The position numbers were made by a program, and so were the translations under genes. This document shows positions 50,770-59,700 of a DNA stretch of 64,000 nt, piece by piece. Each line of letters starts with the position of its first letter. The first letter of the stretch is position 1. Source of the stretch: Berryella intestinalis (lineage in GTDB: Bacteria; Actinomycetota; Coriobacteriia; Coriobacteriales; Eggerthellaceae); assembly GCF_000814825.1 (NCBI RefSeq), contig NZ_CP009302.1, forward strand, positions 1,240,001 through 1,304,000. Reading direction: 5' to 3'. Under the pieces are notes generated by a model. That model was not told the origin of the DNA. It saw only the letters and a list, made by a program, of their open reading frames with translations, and did no database searches.

Positions 50770-51954
50770 ATGGAAAACGGGCGGTTCGGAATCCACGGGG
50801 GGCAATACGTCCCCGAGGCGATCGTAAGCGCGCTGAACGAGTTCGCCTGCGCCTACGATCGCTGCACGCGCGATCCAGAGTTCAACTCGGAGCTCGAATA
50901 CCTGTTCAACCAATACACGGGGCGTCCCAGCCGCCTGTATTTCGCCGAGAACATGACGCGCGACCTGGGCGGCGCGAAGGTCTACCTCAAGCGCGAGGAC
51001 CTCAACCACACAGGAGCGCACAAGATCAACAACGCCATCGGCCAGGCCCTCGTCGCCAAGCGCATGGGAAAGACGCGCCTCATCGCCGAGACGGGCGCCG
51101 GCCAGCACGGCGTGGCCACGGCCACCGTCGCCGCTCTTCTGGGTATGGAATGCGCTATCTACATGGGCAAGGAAGACACCGAGCGGCAAGCGCTCAACGT
51201 GTACCGCATGCGCCTTCTAGGCGCCGAGGTGGTGCCCGTGACCGAGGGGACGGCCACGCTGAAAGACGCCGTGAACGTGGCGTTCGGCGAGTGGGTCAAG
51301 CGCATCGACGATACCCACTACCTGGTCGGATCGGCGGTGGGCCCCCACCCCTTCCCGCTGGTCGTCCGCGACTTCCAATCGGTCATATCGCGCGAGGTGA
51401 AAGACGAGCTCTTGCGGCGAGAAGGGAGGCTTCCCGACGCAGTGATGGCCTGTTTGGGCGGCGGGAGCAACGCCATCGGTTCGTTCTACCACTTCATCGA
51501 CGAACCGTCCGTGCGCCTCATCGGATGCGAGGGGGCCGGACGCGGGGTCGGCTCCCCCGACACCGCGGCGACGCTGACCACAGGGCGCACCGGCATCTTC
51601 CACGGGATGAAGAGCTACTTCTGCCAAGACGAGAACGGCCAGATCGCACCCGTATATTCGATCAGCGCCGGGTTGGACTACCCCGGCATCGGCCCCGAGC
51701 ACTCGATGCTGAAGGACTCGGGGCGCGCCCAGTACCTCGCCATCACCGACGAGGAGGCCGTGAGCGCCTTCGAGTACCTCGGCCGCACCGAGGGCATCAT
51801 ACCCGCCATCGAAAGCTCGCATGCCATCGCCGGCGCCCTGAAGATCGCTCCGACCATGCGCCCCGACGAAATCCTCGTCGTAACCGTTTCAGGACGCGGA
51901 GACAAAGACGTCGCCGCCATCGCCCGCTACCGGGGGGAGGACATCCATGACTAG
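50770..51954 (+). CDS. trpB: Tryptophan synthase subunit beta
   Basis: The 394-residue PLP enzyme joins indole and serine to tryptophan. The catalytic Lys lies in [14 protein letters not shown], the Glu in [10 protein letters not shown], the phosphate-binding loop is GGGSNAIG, and the C-terminal SGRGDKD is present. These match canonical TrpB1 with no visible defect. The ATG at 50770 has GGCAGG seven bases before it and lies 25 bases after the T-box T-run. trpA overlaps by 8 bp. No trpE, G, D, C or F is in the window. Confidence 0.97.
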   Translation: MENGRFGIHGGQYVPEAIVSALNEFACAYDRCTRDPEFNSELEYLFNQYTGRPSRLYFAENMTRDLGGAKVYLKREDLNHTGAHKINNAIGQALVAKRMGKTRLIAETGAGQHGVATATVAALLGMECAIYMGKEDTERQALNVYRMRLLGAEVVPVTEGTATLKDAVNVAFGEWVKRIDDTHYLVGSAVGPHPFPLVVRDFQSVISREVKDELLRREGRLPDAVMACLGGGSNAIGSFYHFIDEPSVRLIGCEGAGRGVGSPDTAATLTTGRTGIFHGMKSYFCQDENGQIAPVYSISAGLDYPGIGPEHSMLKDSGRAQYLAITDEEAVSAFEYLGRTEGIIPAIESSHAIAGALKIAPTMRPDEILVVTVSGRGDKDVAAIARYRGEDIHD

Positions 51955-52762
51955 CATCGAAACCACCTGCGCCGCCGCGCCCGACCGCGCGCTGCGCGCA
52001 GCCGAAGACCGCATCGAGCGGGCCTTGCGCGCAAACGGCAGGGCCTTCGTCCCCTACGTGGTCGCAGGGGAGCCGACCTTGGAAGAGTCGGTGCGCCTCG
52101 TTGCGGACGCCGCCGAGAGCGGAGCCGACCTCATCGAGGTGGCCGTGCCGTTTTCCGATCCCACCGCGGAGGGGGAAGCCACCAAGCGGGCGGGCCTGCG
52201 CGCCTTGGAGCGGGGCACCTCTCCCGACGACGTGTTCCACCTCGTGCGTTCGGCCCGCTCGGCCGGCGTATCCTGCCCCATCGCCTTAGTGTCGTACGCC
52301 AACGTGGTGTTCTCCTACGGAACCGACCGCTTCATGCGAGCGTGCGCCGAAGCGGGCGCAGATGCGGTCATGTTCCTGGACGTCCCGCTGGAGGAGCGAT
52401 CGGAGTTCGCCGGGCCCGCAGCCGAGCACGGCATCTGCATCCCCAGCGTGGCCTACCCCGTCTCGGAGGATCGCTTGAGGGCGATCGCCCGGGCATCCGA
52501 AGGGTTCGTCCAGCTCGTATGTCCGCCGGGACTGCCCGAGCAGCAGGCGCGCGCACTCGTCGAGACCATGCGGGAGCACGCATCGATCCCGGTTGCCGTG
52601 GCGCATGAGAACGCGAGCCCCTCCCAGGCGGGCAGCTTGGCCGCCATCGCCGATGGGTTGGTCGTCAACGCTGAGGTCACCGAGCGCATGTTGGAAGAAG
52701 GCCCCGAATCGGTGCGCTCCTACGTGCGTGACGCGGCCGGCTGCGTGCACGCGTCCCGCTAA
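51947..52762 (+). CDS. trpA: Tryptophan synthase alpha-like protein, probably catalytically degenerate
   Basis: The 271-residue TIM-barrel protein overlaps trpB by 8 bp and has the TrpA N-terminal half ([30 protein letters not shown]). Glu64 matches catalytic Glu49 of E. coli, but the partner Asp60 is Glu75 here. The indole-glycerol-phosphate site is also missing: the GVTG loop is [13 protein letters not shown] is AHENA and GSAIV is NAEVT. The alpha reaction, cleavage of indole-glycerol phosphate, is therefore unlikely. The protein may persist to activate TrpB for imported indole, as proposed for chlamydial TrpA. The TrpB-contact N-terminal loops look retained. Confidence 0.88.
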   Translation: MTSIETTCAAAPDRALRAAEDRIERALRANGRAFVPYVVAGEPTLEESVRLVADAAESGADLIEVAVPFSDPTAEGEATKRAGLRALERGTSPDDVFHLVRSARSAGVSCPIALVSYANVVFSYGTDRFMRACAEAGADAVMFLDVPLEERSEFAGPAAEHGICIPSVAYPVSEDRLRAIARASEGFVQLVCPPGLPEQQARALVETMREHASIPVAVAHENASPSQAGSLAAIADGLVVNAEVTERMLEEGPESVRSYVRDAAGCVHASR

Positions 52763-52983
52763 CCGGTCGGCCCGGGATGCCGATAGCGACACCGAAGTTC
52801 CGAAAGGCAAGGCTCGGCGGACTCGGCCTCGGAAGCCGCCGCACCCCTTCGCGCTACGGCCGGCCAACAGTCGGACAACCGTAGCCTGCACGGGGGACCG
52901 TCTGGGAAAACGCCGTGATACACTCGAATCCGCCTGATGGGCAGGCGCTTGGAGATACGGCTTTTTCGGAAAGGACGGCGACT

Positions 52984-53226
52984 ATGGCCAAACTCGAGAA
53001 CCACGTCCTGTATTGGCGGCCCACGTGCCCGTTTTGCGTGCGCGTCGTAAACTACCTGGACGAACACGGCATCGAATGCGACATGCGCAACGTGCTGGAA
53101 GACCCGACCGCCTACGACGACCTCGTCGTTATCGGCGGAAAACGGCAGATCCCCTGCCTCGTGATCGAGGGACGGGCGCTGTACGAGTCATCCGATATCA
53201 TCGAGCACTGCGCACAGCACGCCTAA
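52984..53226 (+). CDS. Glutaredoxin-like thiol-redox protein
   Basis: The 80-residue thioredoxin-fold protein has a CPFC active site near residues 18-21 (YWRPTCPFCVRVV), the cis-proline in RQIPCLVIEG and the C-terminal ALYESSDIIEHC segment. It should reduce disulfides or move electrons in the cytosol. The cofactor (glutathione, mycothiol or another thiol) is not readable. The ATG at 52984 has AAAGGA about nine bases upstream. An ATG at 52915 lacks a ribosome site. Confidence 0.88.
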   Translation: MAKLENHVLYWRPTCPFCVRVVNYLDEHGIECDMRNVLEDPTAYDDLVVIGGKRQIPCLVIEGRALYESSDIIEHCAQHA

Positions 53227-53364
53227 GAGCAGCGCGCGAACCGCCCCGCCAGCCCTGCGGTTCGCGTGTCGGTTCGGCACGGTGCGGACAGAGCGGGCGT
53301 CGAAGCCGCGCAGGGTCCGTCGGCGCGCAGGCGAACTCTGCTATACTGGTTCGGCTGAATTCGT

Positions 53365-53441
53365 CGGGATGTGGCGCAGTCTGGTAGCGCGCCTGCTTTG
53401 GGAGCAGGATGTCGCAGGTTCGAATCCTGTCATCCCGACCA
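53365..53441 (+). tRNA. tRNA-Pro (TGG anticodon)
   Basis: The acceptor stem CGGGATG/CATCCCG, anticodon loop TTTGGGA (anticodon TGG), T-loop GTTCGAATC and encoded CCA are all present. A TATACT -10 lies at 53342-53347. Confidence 0.96.
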
Positions 53442-53473
53442 TTACGGCAGTTTTGCATTTCAGGTAATTGTCC

Positions 53474-53501
53474 TTGCTGTAAACGGCATTTAGGGTACAA
53501 T
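53474..53501 (+). promoter_or_regulatory. Promoter of tRNA-Gly
   Basis: TTGCTG (53474-53479), 16 bases and TACAAT (53496-53501) lie 17 bases before the tRNA-Gly. The tRNA-Pro just upstream could also be read through. Confidence 0.55.
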
Positions 53502-53518
53502 GACCTACGCTTTGCAAC

Positions 53519-53592
53519 GCGGGTGTAGTTCAATGGTAGAACTCCAGCCTTCCAAGCTGATAACGCGGGTTCGATTCCCGTCACCCGCTCCA
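53519..53592 (+). tRNA. tRNA-Gly (TCC anticodon)
   Basis: The acceptor stem GCGGGTG/CACCCGC, anticodon loop CTTCCAA (anticodon TCC), T-loop GTTCGATTC and encoded CCA complete a normal cloverleaf. Confidence 0.96.
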
Positions 53593-53606
53593 CGATCTCT
53601 CGAAGG

Positions 53607-53640
53607 CCAGCCGCTCGGTTGGCTTTCTGTCTTTTCGGGG
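53607..53640 (+). terminator. Terminator after tRNA-Gly
   Basis: GCCAGCC and GGTTGGC pair around GCTC and are followed by TTTCTGTCTTTT. The rdgB ribosome site begins directly after it. Confidence 0.75.
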
Positions 53641-53651
53641 AAAGGAACGTC

Positions 53652-54257
53652 ATGAAAACCGTCGTCATCGCCACGAACAACGCGCACAAGGCTTCCGAGA
53701 TCGCCGCCGCCCTCCCCTTCGAGTCCTGGGAGTTCAAAACCCTCGGCGAGATGGGCATCGCATCGGACCCCGACGAGACCGAAACCACCTTCGAGGGCAA
53801 CGCGCGCATCAAGGCGCTTGCCGCGCGCGCGGCAAGCGGAGGGGTAGCCGTGCTCGCAGACGACTCGGGGCTCGAGGTGGACGCCCTCGGCGGCGCGCCG
53901 GGCGTGTTTTCCGCCCGCTACGCCGGCGAGCACGCATCCGACAAGGACAACAACGACAAGCTACTCGCCGAGCTCGCCGAAGTTTCAGATGAGAAACGCA
54001 CTGCGCGTTTCGTGTGCACGCTGGTGTTCATCGACGAGGACGGCAGCGAGCACGTCGCCCGCGGAACCGTGGAGGGCCGTATCGGGCGGACGCCCCGAGG
54101 CGATGGGGGGTTCGGATACGACCCGTTGTTCTGGCCCGATGTGTTCGACGGGAAGAAGACCCTGGCGGAGGTGCCCCAGAACGAGAAGACTGCGGTGTCG
54201 CATCGCGGAAACGCCCTGAGGGACCTGAGGAGCCGACTCGAAACGGTCTACCGCTAA
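53652..54257 (+). CDS. rdgB: Non-canonical purine NTP pyrophosphatase (XTP/dITP)
   Basis: The 201-residue HAM1/RdgB enzyme hydrolyses XTP, ITP and dITP to the monophosphates and so keeps deaminated purines out of nucleic acids. Family motifs are TNNAHKASEI at the N-terminus, LADDSGLEVDALGGAPG (metal site), GFGYDPLFW and the C-terminal SHRGNALR. The ATG at 53652 follows AAAGGAA. It sits nine bases before the ybaK-like gene, so the two should be cotranscribed. Confidence 0.95.
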   Translation: MKTVVIATNNAHKASEIAAALPFESWEFKTLGEMGIASDPDETETTFEGNARIKALAARAASGGVAVLADDSGLEVDALGGAPGVFSARYAGEHASDKDNNDKLLAELAEVSDEKRTARFVCTLVFIDEDGSEHVARGTVEGRIGRTPRGDGGFGYDPLFWPDVFDGKKTLAEVPQNEKTAVSHRGNALRDLRSRLETVYR

Positions 54258-54266
54258 GGCGCCGAT

Positions 54267-54752
54267 ATGGGAAAGCACTCCGTTGAGAAAAAGACCAACG
54301 CACAGCGCGAAGTGGAGGCGAGCGGCTGCTCCTTCGCCTTCCACACGTACAACCCCGAACGCGCCCTGTCGGGAACGGAAGTAGCCGCCGAGCTGGGCCA
54401 AAACCCCGACCAGGTATTCAAGACGCTGGTCACCCGGGCTAAATCGGGCGCCCACTACGTGTTCATGGTGCCCGTGGGATGCGAGCTTGATCTGAAGAAG
54501 GCGGCGCGCGCCGTTGGCGAGAAGGCTGTCCAGATGATACGGGAGCGCGAGCTTTACCCGCTTACCGGCTACGTGCACGGAGGCTGCTCCCCGCTGGGCA
54601 TGAAAAGGGAGTTCCCTGCGGTCGCCGACGAAACCGCGCTGCTGTTCGACCGCATCGTGTTCTCGGGCGGACGGCGCGGAGCGCAGATCGAGATGGCGGC
54701 CGACGACCTCGCGAAGCTGATCAGCCTCTCGTTCGCGGACATCATCGCGTAA
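54267..54752 (+). CDS. ybaK: Cys-tRNA(Pro) deacylase, YbaK/EbsC family
   Basis: The 161-residue protein has the YbaK fold: ALSGTEVAAELGQNPDQVFKTLV (residues about 35-57, split by the family Lys), FMVPVGCELDLKKAA, GYVHGGCSPLGMK and the C-terminal IEMAADDL. The enzyme clears cysteine mischarged on tRNA-Pro by prolyl-tRNA synthetase. It is next to rdgB and only 0.8 kb from a tRNA-Pro gene, perhaps by chance. Length is normal. Confidence 0.92.
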   Translation: MGKHSVEKKTNAQREVEASGCSFAFHTYNPERALSGTEVAAELGQNPDQVFKTLVTRAKSGAHYVFMVPVGCELDLKKAARAVGEKAVQMIRERELYPLTGYVHGGCSPLGMKREFPAVADETALLFDRIVFSGGRRGAQIEMAADDLAKLISLSFADIIA

Positions 54753-54881
54753 GGCGCTTCCGGGCCACGCGCGGGCGGCCGACGCCCCGACGTCCGGCGC
54801 AAGCGGCCAGAACCGATTCCCTCGCCGGGAAAACCTCCGCCTTACGCGGGATTCGGGCCTCGGTGAGGGTGCGCGCCGAGG

Positions 54882-56579
54882 CTAGTAATGGACCACGACG
54901 CAGTCGCCCGACTGGATGATTCCGTAGAGCTCGGCCGCCTTCGAGGGGGCGAGGTTGATGCAACCGTGGCTGCCGAAGCCGTCTTTGTACCGCGTTCCGC
55001 CGAACTCCGCCTGCCACGGCGCGTCGTGGAACCCTATGGCGTTGCCCTCGAAGGGCATCCAGTACTGGACCTTCGTGGTGTAGATCTTCTTCTTGCCCTC
55101 GTATCCCTCGAGCGTCGAGGGGCTCTGCTTGGCGTTCACCCACCATACCCCCGGGGGCGTATCGTATTTCCCGTCGGGTTTGCCCGAAACGATATCGGCC
55201 TCCCAGATGATCGAACCTCCGTCGTAGAACCGCGCGTGCTGCTCCGACAAGTCCACATCGACGTAGCGCGAACCCCAGTCGGGGCCTCCGTTGACCGACG
55301 CCTGGCTTCCCTTGCTGGCAAACGAGATCTCGATGTCTTTCTGGGCGCCTTCCTTAACCCCTTCGACGATCTGCTCGTAGAGGTCCTCGGTATCGACCCG
55401 CCACCCGTACACGCCGCCTGAAACGGTCACTTCCTTGCCGTCGGGACGGGTGTAGCGCCGCTCGGACCCGACCGTGTTGTAAGCGGCCAGAACCTCGTCG
55501 ATGCTCTGGTTGAGATCGTCTTCGTTGAAGGCGACCTCGTAGTCGTCGGATATCGAAACCGACTTCGATATCGATTGCGAGTCGATCCGCAGAAGCTCTT
55601 TGCCCTCGGTGGTCAAGCGCAAACTGGCAGACGACATCGTGGACGCCTCTTCGAGCGCCTCGGTGACGCGCGGATCGTCGGAGCGCACGGTGGGCTGCTC
55701 GAGCTGGGCTTCTCCGATCGATACCGCATCCTGCATCGAGACGACGGCTTTGCCCACCGCCTCCATAACCGCATCCGCATCGAGCCTGGTGCCCGTCTTC
55801 TCGGGCTCGATCACGAACGATTTCTTCCCGGTATCGTAAACCACTTGGGCGTTCGTCGGGGCGGTTGCGGTCTCGTTGAAGGCATCGACAGCGGATTTCA
55901 CCGATTGCCCCAGATCAGTGGAGTTATACGACGCAACCAAAAGGTCACTGAGGTCGTGGTTGCGCTTGAACACGGAAACCGGCCACGCAAACGGGTTGAG
56001 ACGCTCGTGCATGCTTTTGACCACGGCGTCCGCATCGATCTTCAAGCCCGCCTCGGAGGAGTCGGCCTCGTAGGAAAAGCCGTCGCCTTTCACCCGCACC
56101 TTGTACGAAGAGAGGCTGGAGTCGATCGCAGCGGAAACCTGATCGGGCGTTTTAAGCGACGCATCGATCGTGCCGATCGTGGTGCCCGGGTAAAACCAGT
56201 ACGAAAACACCGCGGCGCCCGCCAGATACGCTACCAGAAGCAAACCGAGCAGAGAGCCGAGCACGATCGCCGCGATGCGGCCCGCAGAAGCCTTCTTCTT
56301 TTTACCGCCCGTCGCAGGATCGTACAGGGGGACGACCCCTTCCAAGAGCGGCTGCCCCTCATCGACAGTACCTTGCTTGGATGCGCCGACCTCGTTTTCC
56401 TCTCCGGTAGATTCGGGCGCATCGGCGTCGGCAGAGCCGGTTTCGGTGTAAGAGGCGGCAGCGGAGGCGCCTTCGGCAGAAGAGGCCGAAGCGTCCTGTT
56501 TCGCGGACGACTTCGACGGCGCACCGAAAGACGGCTTCGCGTGCTTGCCATGCTTGGGATGCTTGCTGCGGCCCCTCAA
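54882..56579 (-). CDS. L,D-transpeptidase with peptidoglycan-binding modules
   Basis: The protein has a long Lys/His/Ser/Ala-rich cytosolic N-terminus, one membrane helix (IAAIVLGSLLGLLLVAYLAG region), two PG_binding_4-like modules and a C-terminal YkuD domain. The active-site motif is GFHDA followed by GSHGCINL, with catalytic His and Cys. It should form 3-3 peptidoglycan cross-links or attach wall proteins. A promoter-like TACAAT lies at 56620-56625 on this strand, so I favour a TTG start at 56579 (565 residues) preceded by AAGGAG at 11 bases. An ATG at 56621 or 56741 would extend the product. Start uncertain, function firm. Confidence 0.88.
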   Translation of the reverse strand: MRGRSKHPKHGKHAKPSFGAPSKSSAKQDASASSAEGASAAASYTETGSADADAPESTGEENEVGASKQGTVDEGQPLLEGVVPLYDPATGGKKKKASAGRIAAIVLGSLLGLLLVAYLAGAAVFSYWFYPGTTIGTIDASLKTPDQVSAAIDSSLSSYKVRVKGDGFSYEADSSEAGLKIDADAVVKSMHERLNPFAWPVSVFKRNHDLSDLLVASYNSTDLGQSVKSAVDAFNETATAPTNAQVVYDTGKKSFVIEPEKTGTRLDADAVMEAVGKAVVSMQDAVSIGEAQLEQPTVRSDDPRVTEALEEASTMSSASLRLTTEGKELLRIDSQSISKSVSISDDYEVAFNEDDLNQSIDEVLAAYNTVGSERRYTRPDGKEVTVSGGVYGWRVDTEDLYEQIVEGVKEGAQKDIEISFASKGSQASVNGGPDWGSRYVDVDLSEQHARFYDGGSIIWEADIVSGKPDGKYDTPPGVWWVNAKQSPSTLEGYEGKKKIYTTKVQYWMPFEGNAIGFHDAPWQAEFGGTRYKDGFGSHGCINLAPSKAAELYGIIQSGDCVVVHY

Positions 56580-56670
56580 AGAAATCCAGGCTCCTTGATC
56601 GCATTCAGGTATTCGCACCATTGTAGCAACTGTTAGGCGCACCGCTGTCGCGCGTTGAGAACCTGACAGC

Positions 56671-56719
56671 AAAACCGCCCCCCGAACACAGCTTCGATAG
56701 AAGCGGTTCGGGGGGCGGT
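56671..56719 (-). terminator. Distal terminator of the adhesin gene
   Basis: ACCGCCCCCCGAAC and GTTCGGGGGGCGGT form a perfect 14-bp stem with an inner GCTTC/GAAGC. On the minus strand TTTTGCTG follows. Confidence 0.85.
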
Positions 56720-56758
56720 GAGCAATCAGGGGAGCTTTCACGCACCCTTCCGGTAAAA

Positions 56759-56790
56759 GGCGGGTTCACCCGGCATCCGGGCGAACCCGC
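56759..56790 (-). terminator. Proximal terminator of the adhesin gene
   Basis: GCGGGTTC, a mismatch and CCCGG pair with their complements around CAT. On the minus strand CCTTTTACC follows. It begins ten bases after the stop, giving a tandem pair of terminators. Confidence 0.75.
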
Positions 56791-56799
56791 GCATCAGGG

Positions 56800-59700
56800 C
56801 TAGCCGCGTCGGCGGCGCAGCGCCAGCATACCGCCGGCAGCCGCCGCCCCCGCACCGAGTGCCGCCAGGAAACCCCAGACGGTATCGCCGGTGCTGGGCA
56901 TCACCGTCACGTAGCGCTTCGGGCCGTTCTCGCCGGGATCGACAGGCTCGCCCGGCTTGGACGGGTCGGGCGTCACGGGTTTATCGGGCTTGGGCGGATC
57001 GGGAACCTTCGGATCCTCCTTCGGGTCGGAAGCAACCGTCACCGTCTGGGAGCTGTCGCGCGGATCCTCGTGGCTTCCCGTCTGCAGCTCGTCAGGGTTG
57101 CCGTCCCCGTCGCGATCGACGAGGTTATCGATCGAGACGGCCTTCTCGAAGACGACGTAGGACGTGTCCTTCTCCAGGCCCTCGACCGTGCCCAGAGGCA
57201 CCGTCCAGGAACCCGAGCCCGACAGGTCGGCCGTGCGGCGCACGGTGACCGTCACCAGCGGATCGCCGGTCACAACACCGTCTTTCACGGGCATGAGGCG
57301 CGCGGTGACCTCGTACTGCTTGCCGCCGTACAGGTTGGCGTAGTCGATCGTGTCGACCACGCTTGCGCCCTTGGCCGCCTCCGATGCCGTCAGCTTCGCA
57401 GCTGCCTCGGAAGACGCCGTCGAAGAGGCGGCCTTGACAGTGGTCTTCAGAGACGGGGTGTCGCCGTTGCCCGGGACGAAGGGCTCTTCCCCACCCGGGT
57501 TGTTCGGATCGGAGACGGTCACGGCCTGGGCCTTGTCCGAGGGATCCTCGTGACTTGCGGACTGGGGCGCGTCGGGCTGCTTGTCGCCGTTCGCATCCAC
57601 CAGGTTCTCGACGGAAACCGCCTGCTCGTACACGACATAGGTGGCACCGGGCTTGAGCGCGGCCGTGCCCAGGTCGATGGTCCACGTTCCGCTGCCGGTT
57701 GCGGCGGCGACCTTCTGGACGGTCACGGTTGCCACGTCTTCGACGGGCCGGCCGCCTTCGATGCGCTTGAGCGTGGCCGTAACCTTGTATTCCTTGCCGC
57801 CGAACAGGTTCGAGTATGCGACGGTGTCGCTTACCGCCACGCCCGCCCCGGCGTCGGCTGCAGCGACCACGGCGACAGACCCGGCCGACGCCGCGACCCC
57901 GTTAGCCGACGCGGTGGTCTTCAGGGACGGCTTGTCGCCGCCGCCCGGGACGAAGGGATCCCCGCCGCCCGGCGTGCCCGGATCGGGGTTCACCACGAAC
58001 GTCTGGGAGTTGTCGGTGGGATCGTCGTGCCTTGCGGTCTGGGGAGCGTCGGCGACCCCGTCGCCGTTGCCGTCGACCAGCTTCTCGAGGGAAACGGCGT
58101 ACTCGAACACCACGTAGGAATCGCCCTCGTACAGATCGGTCGTCTCTCCCAGGTCGATGGTCCAGGTTCCGCTGCCGGAGCTATCGGCCACCTTCGTCAC
58201 CGTCGTGGAGAGCACGGGGTTTTCGAACAGGGCGCCGCCCGTGATGCGCATGAGCTTCGCCGTGACCTTGTAGGCCTTGCCGCCGTGCAGGTTCGAATAC
58301 TCGACGGTGTCGCTCACCGCCACGCCCGCGGCAACGCTGCTTGCGGGGACGGGGGCGGGCGCCGCAGAAGATGCGGCTGCCTTGCCGGCGGTCACCGTCG
58401 TCTTGAGGGAGGGCGTGTCGCCGCTTCCGGGAACGAAGGGATCCTCGCCGCCCGGCGTGTTCGGGTCGGGAGCGACCGTCACGGTCTGGGCGGTATCGGT
58501 GGGATCGTCATGGGTTGCAACCTGGGGCTTGTCGGCGATGCCGTTGCCGTCCTCGTCGACGAGGTTGTCAACCGAGACCGCTTCCTCGAACACGACATAG
58601 GTTTTGCCGGGCTCGAGCTTCTCGACTGCGCCGAAATCAAGCGTCCAGGTACCGGTTCCCGTATCGGAGGCGGTGCGCACCACCGTCATATCGACGATGT
58701 TGCCCACAACCTGGCCGCCCTTGACTTCGACCAGGCTGCCCGAGAGGCGGTACGCCTTGCCGGGAACCAGGTTCTTGTAGGAAACCGTGTCGACGACGAC
58801 CACGCCCGCGGCAGCGTCTTGCGCGCTCACCGATGCGGGAGCCTGCGCAGACGCCGTGGAGCCGGCCGCACGCACCGTCGTCGCCAGAGCGGGGGCGGAC
58901 GCATCGGGCGTCTCGACCGTCACCGTCTGGGAAGGATCGGTCGGATCCTCGTGGGTTGCCGACTGGGGAGCGTCCACAACCTTGTCGCCATCCGCATCGA
59001 CGAGCTTCTCGATCGAAACCGCCTTCTCGAACACGACGTAGGAAGCGCCAGGCTTCAGCCCGGTCACCTTGCCGAAATCGATTTCCCACGTCCCCGCACC
59101 CGAGGCGTCGGCCACCATCTCGACGGTTTTGGCAACGATCGGCTTGGCATCGGCGGCCACGCTGCCGTCGACAACCTCGAACAGGCGCCCGGTCACCGCG
59201 TAGGTTTTGCCGCCGACGAGGTTCTTGTACGCAACCTTGTCCACGACGCCGACGCCGGGCATGGCCTGGGCGGCGCTCACCTTGGCGGGAGCGTCGGCCT
59301 GGGCGGTCGACCCACCGGCCTCGACGGTAGTGGAAAGATGGGGAGCGCTGGGATCCCCGGAATCGGAACCCGGATGCGTCCGGTCGAGAACGGTGATGCG
59401 GTCGCCCTCGACGATGACGTCGCCGCTGGTCTGCGTGCCGAAGAGGGCAACGCTTCCGTCGTCTCCGACCGCGAATTCGAAGTCGGTGACAACCTTGTAG
59501 CCGCTGGGAGCCGCCACCTCATGGAAGGTGTACGAACCGGGGCCCAGATCGACCTTCTTGCTCTCCCCCGCAACCGAGACCCACGTCGCAACGATGTCGG
59601 AGCCCTTCTTGATCTCGATGTTCGCTCCGGCGATCTCCTTGCCGCCCAGATCGACCTTCGAGAAGATCACGCTCTTCGAGGAGACCGACACGACGAAGGT

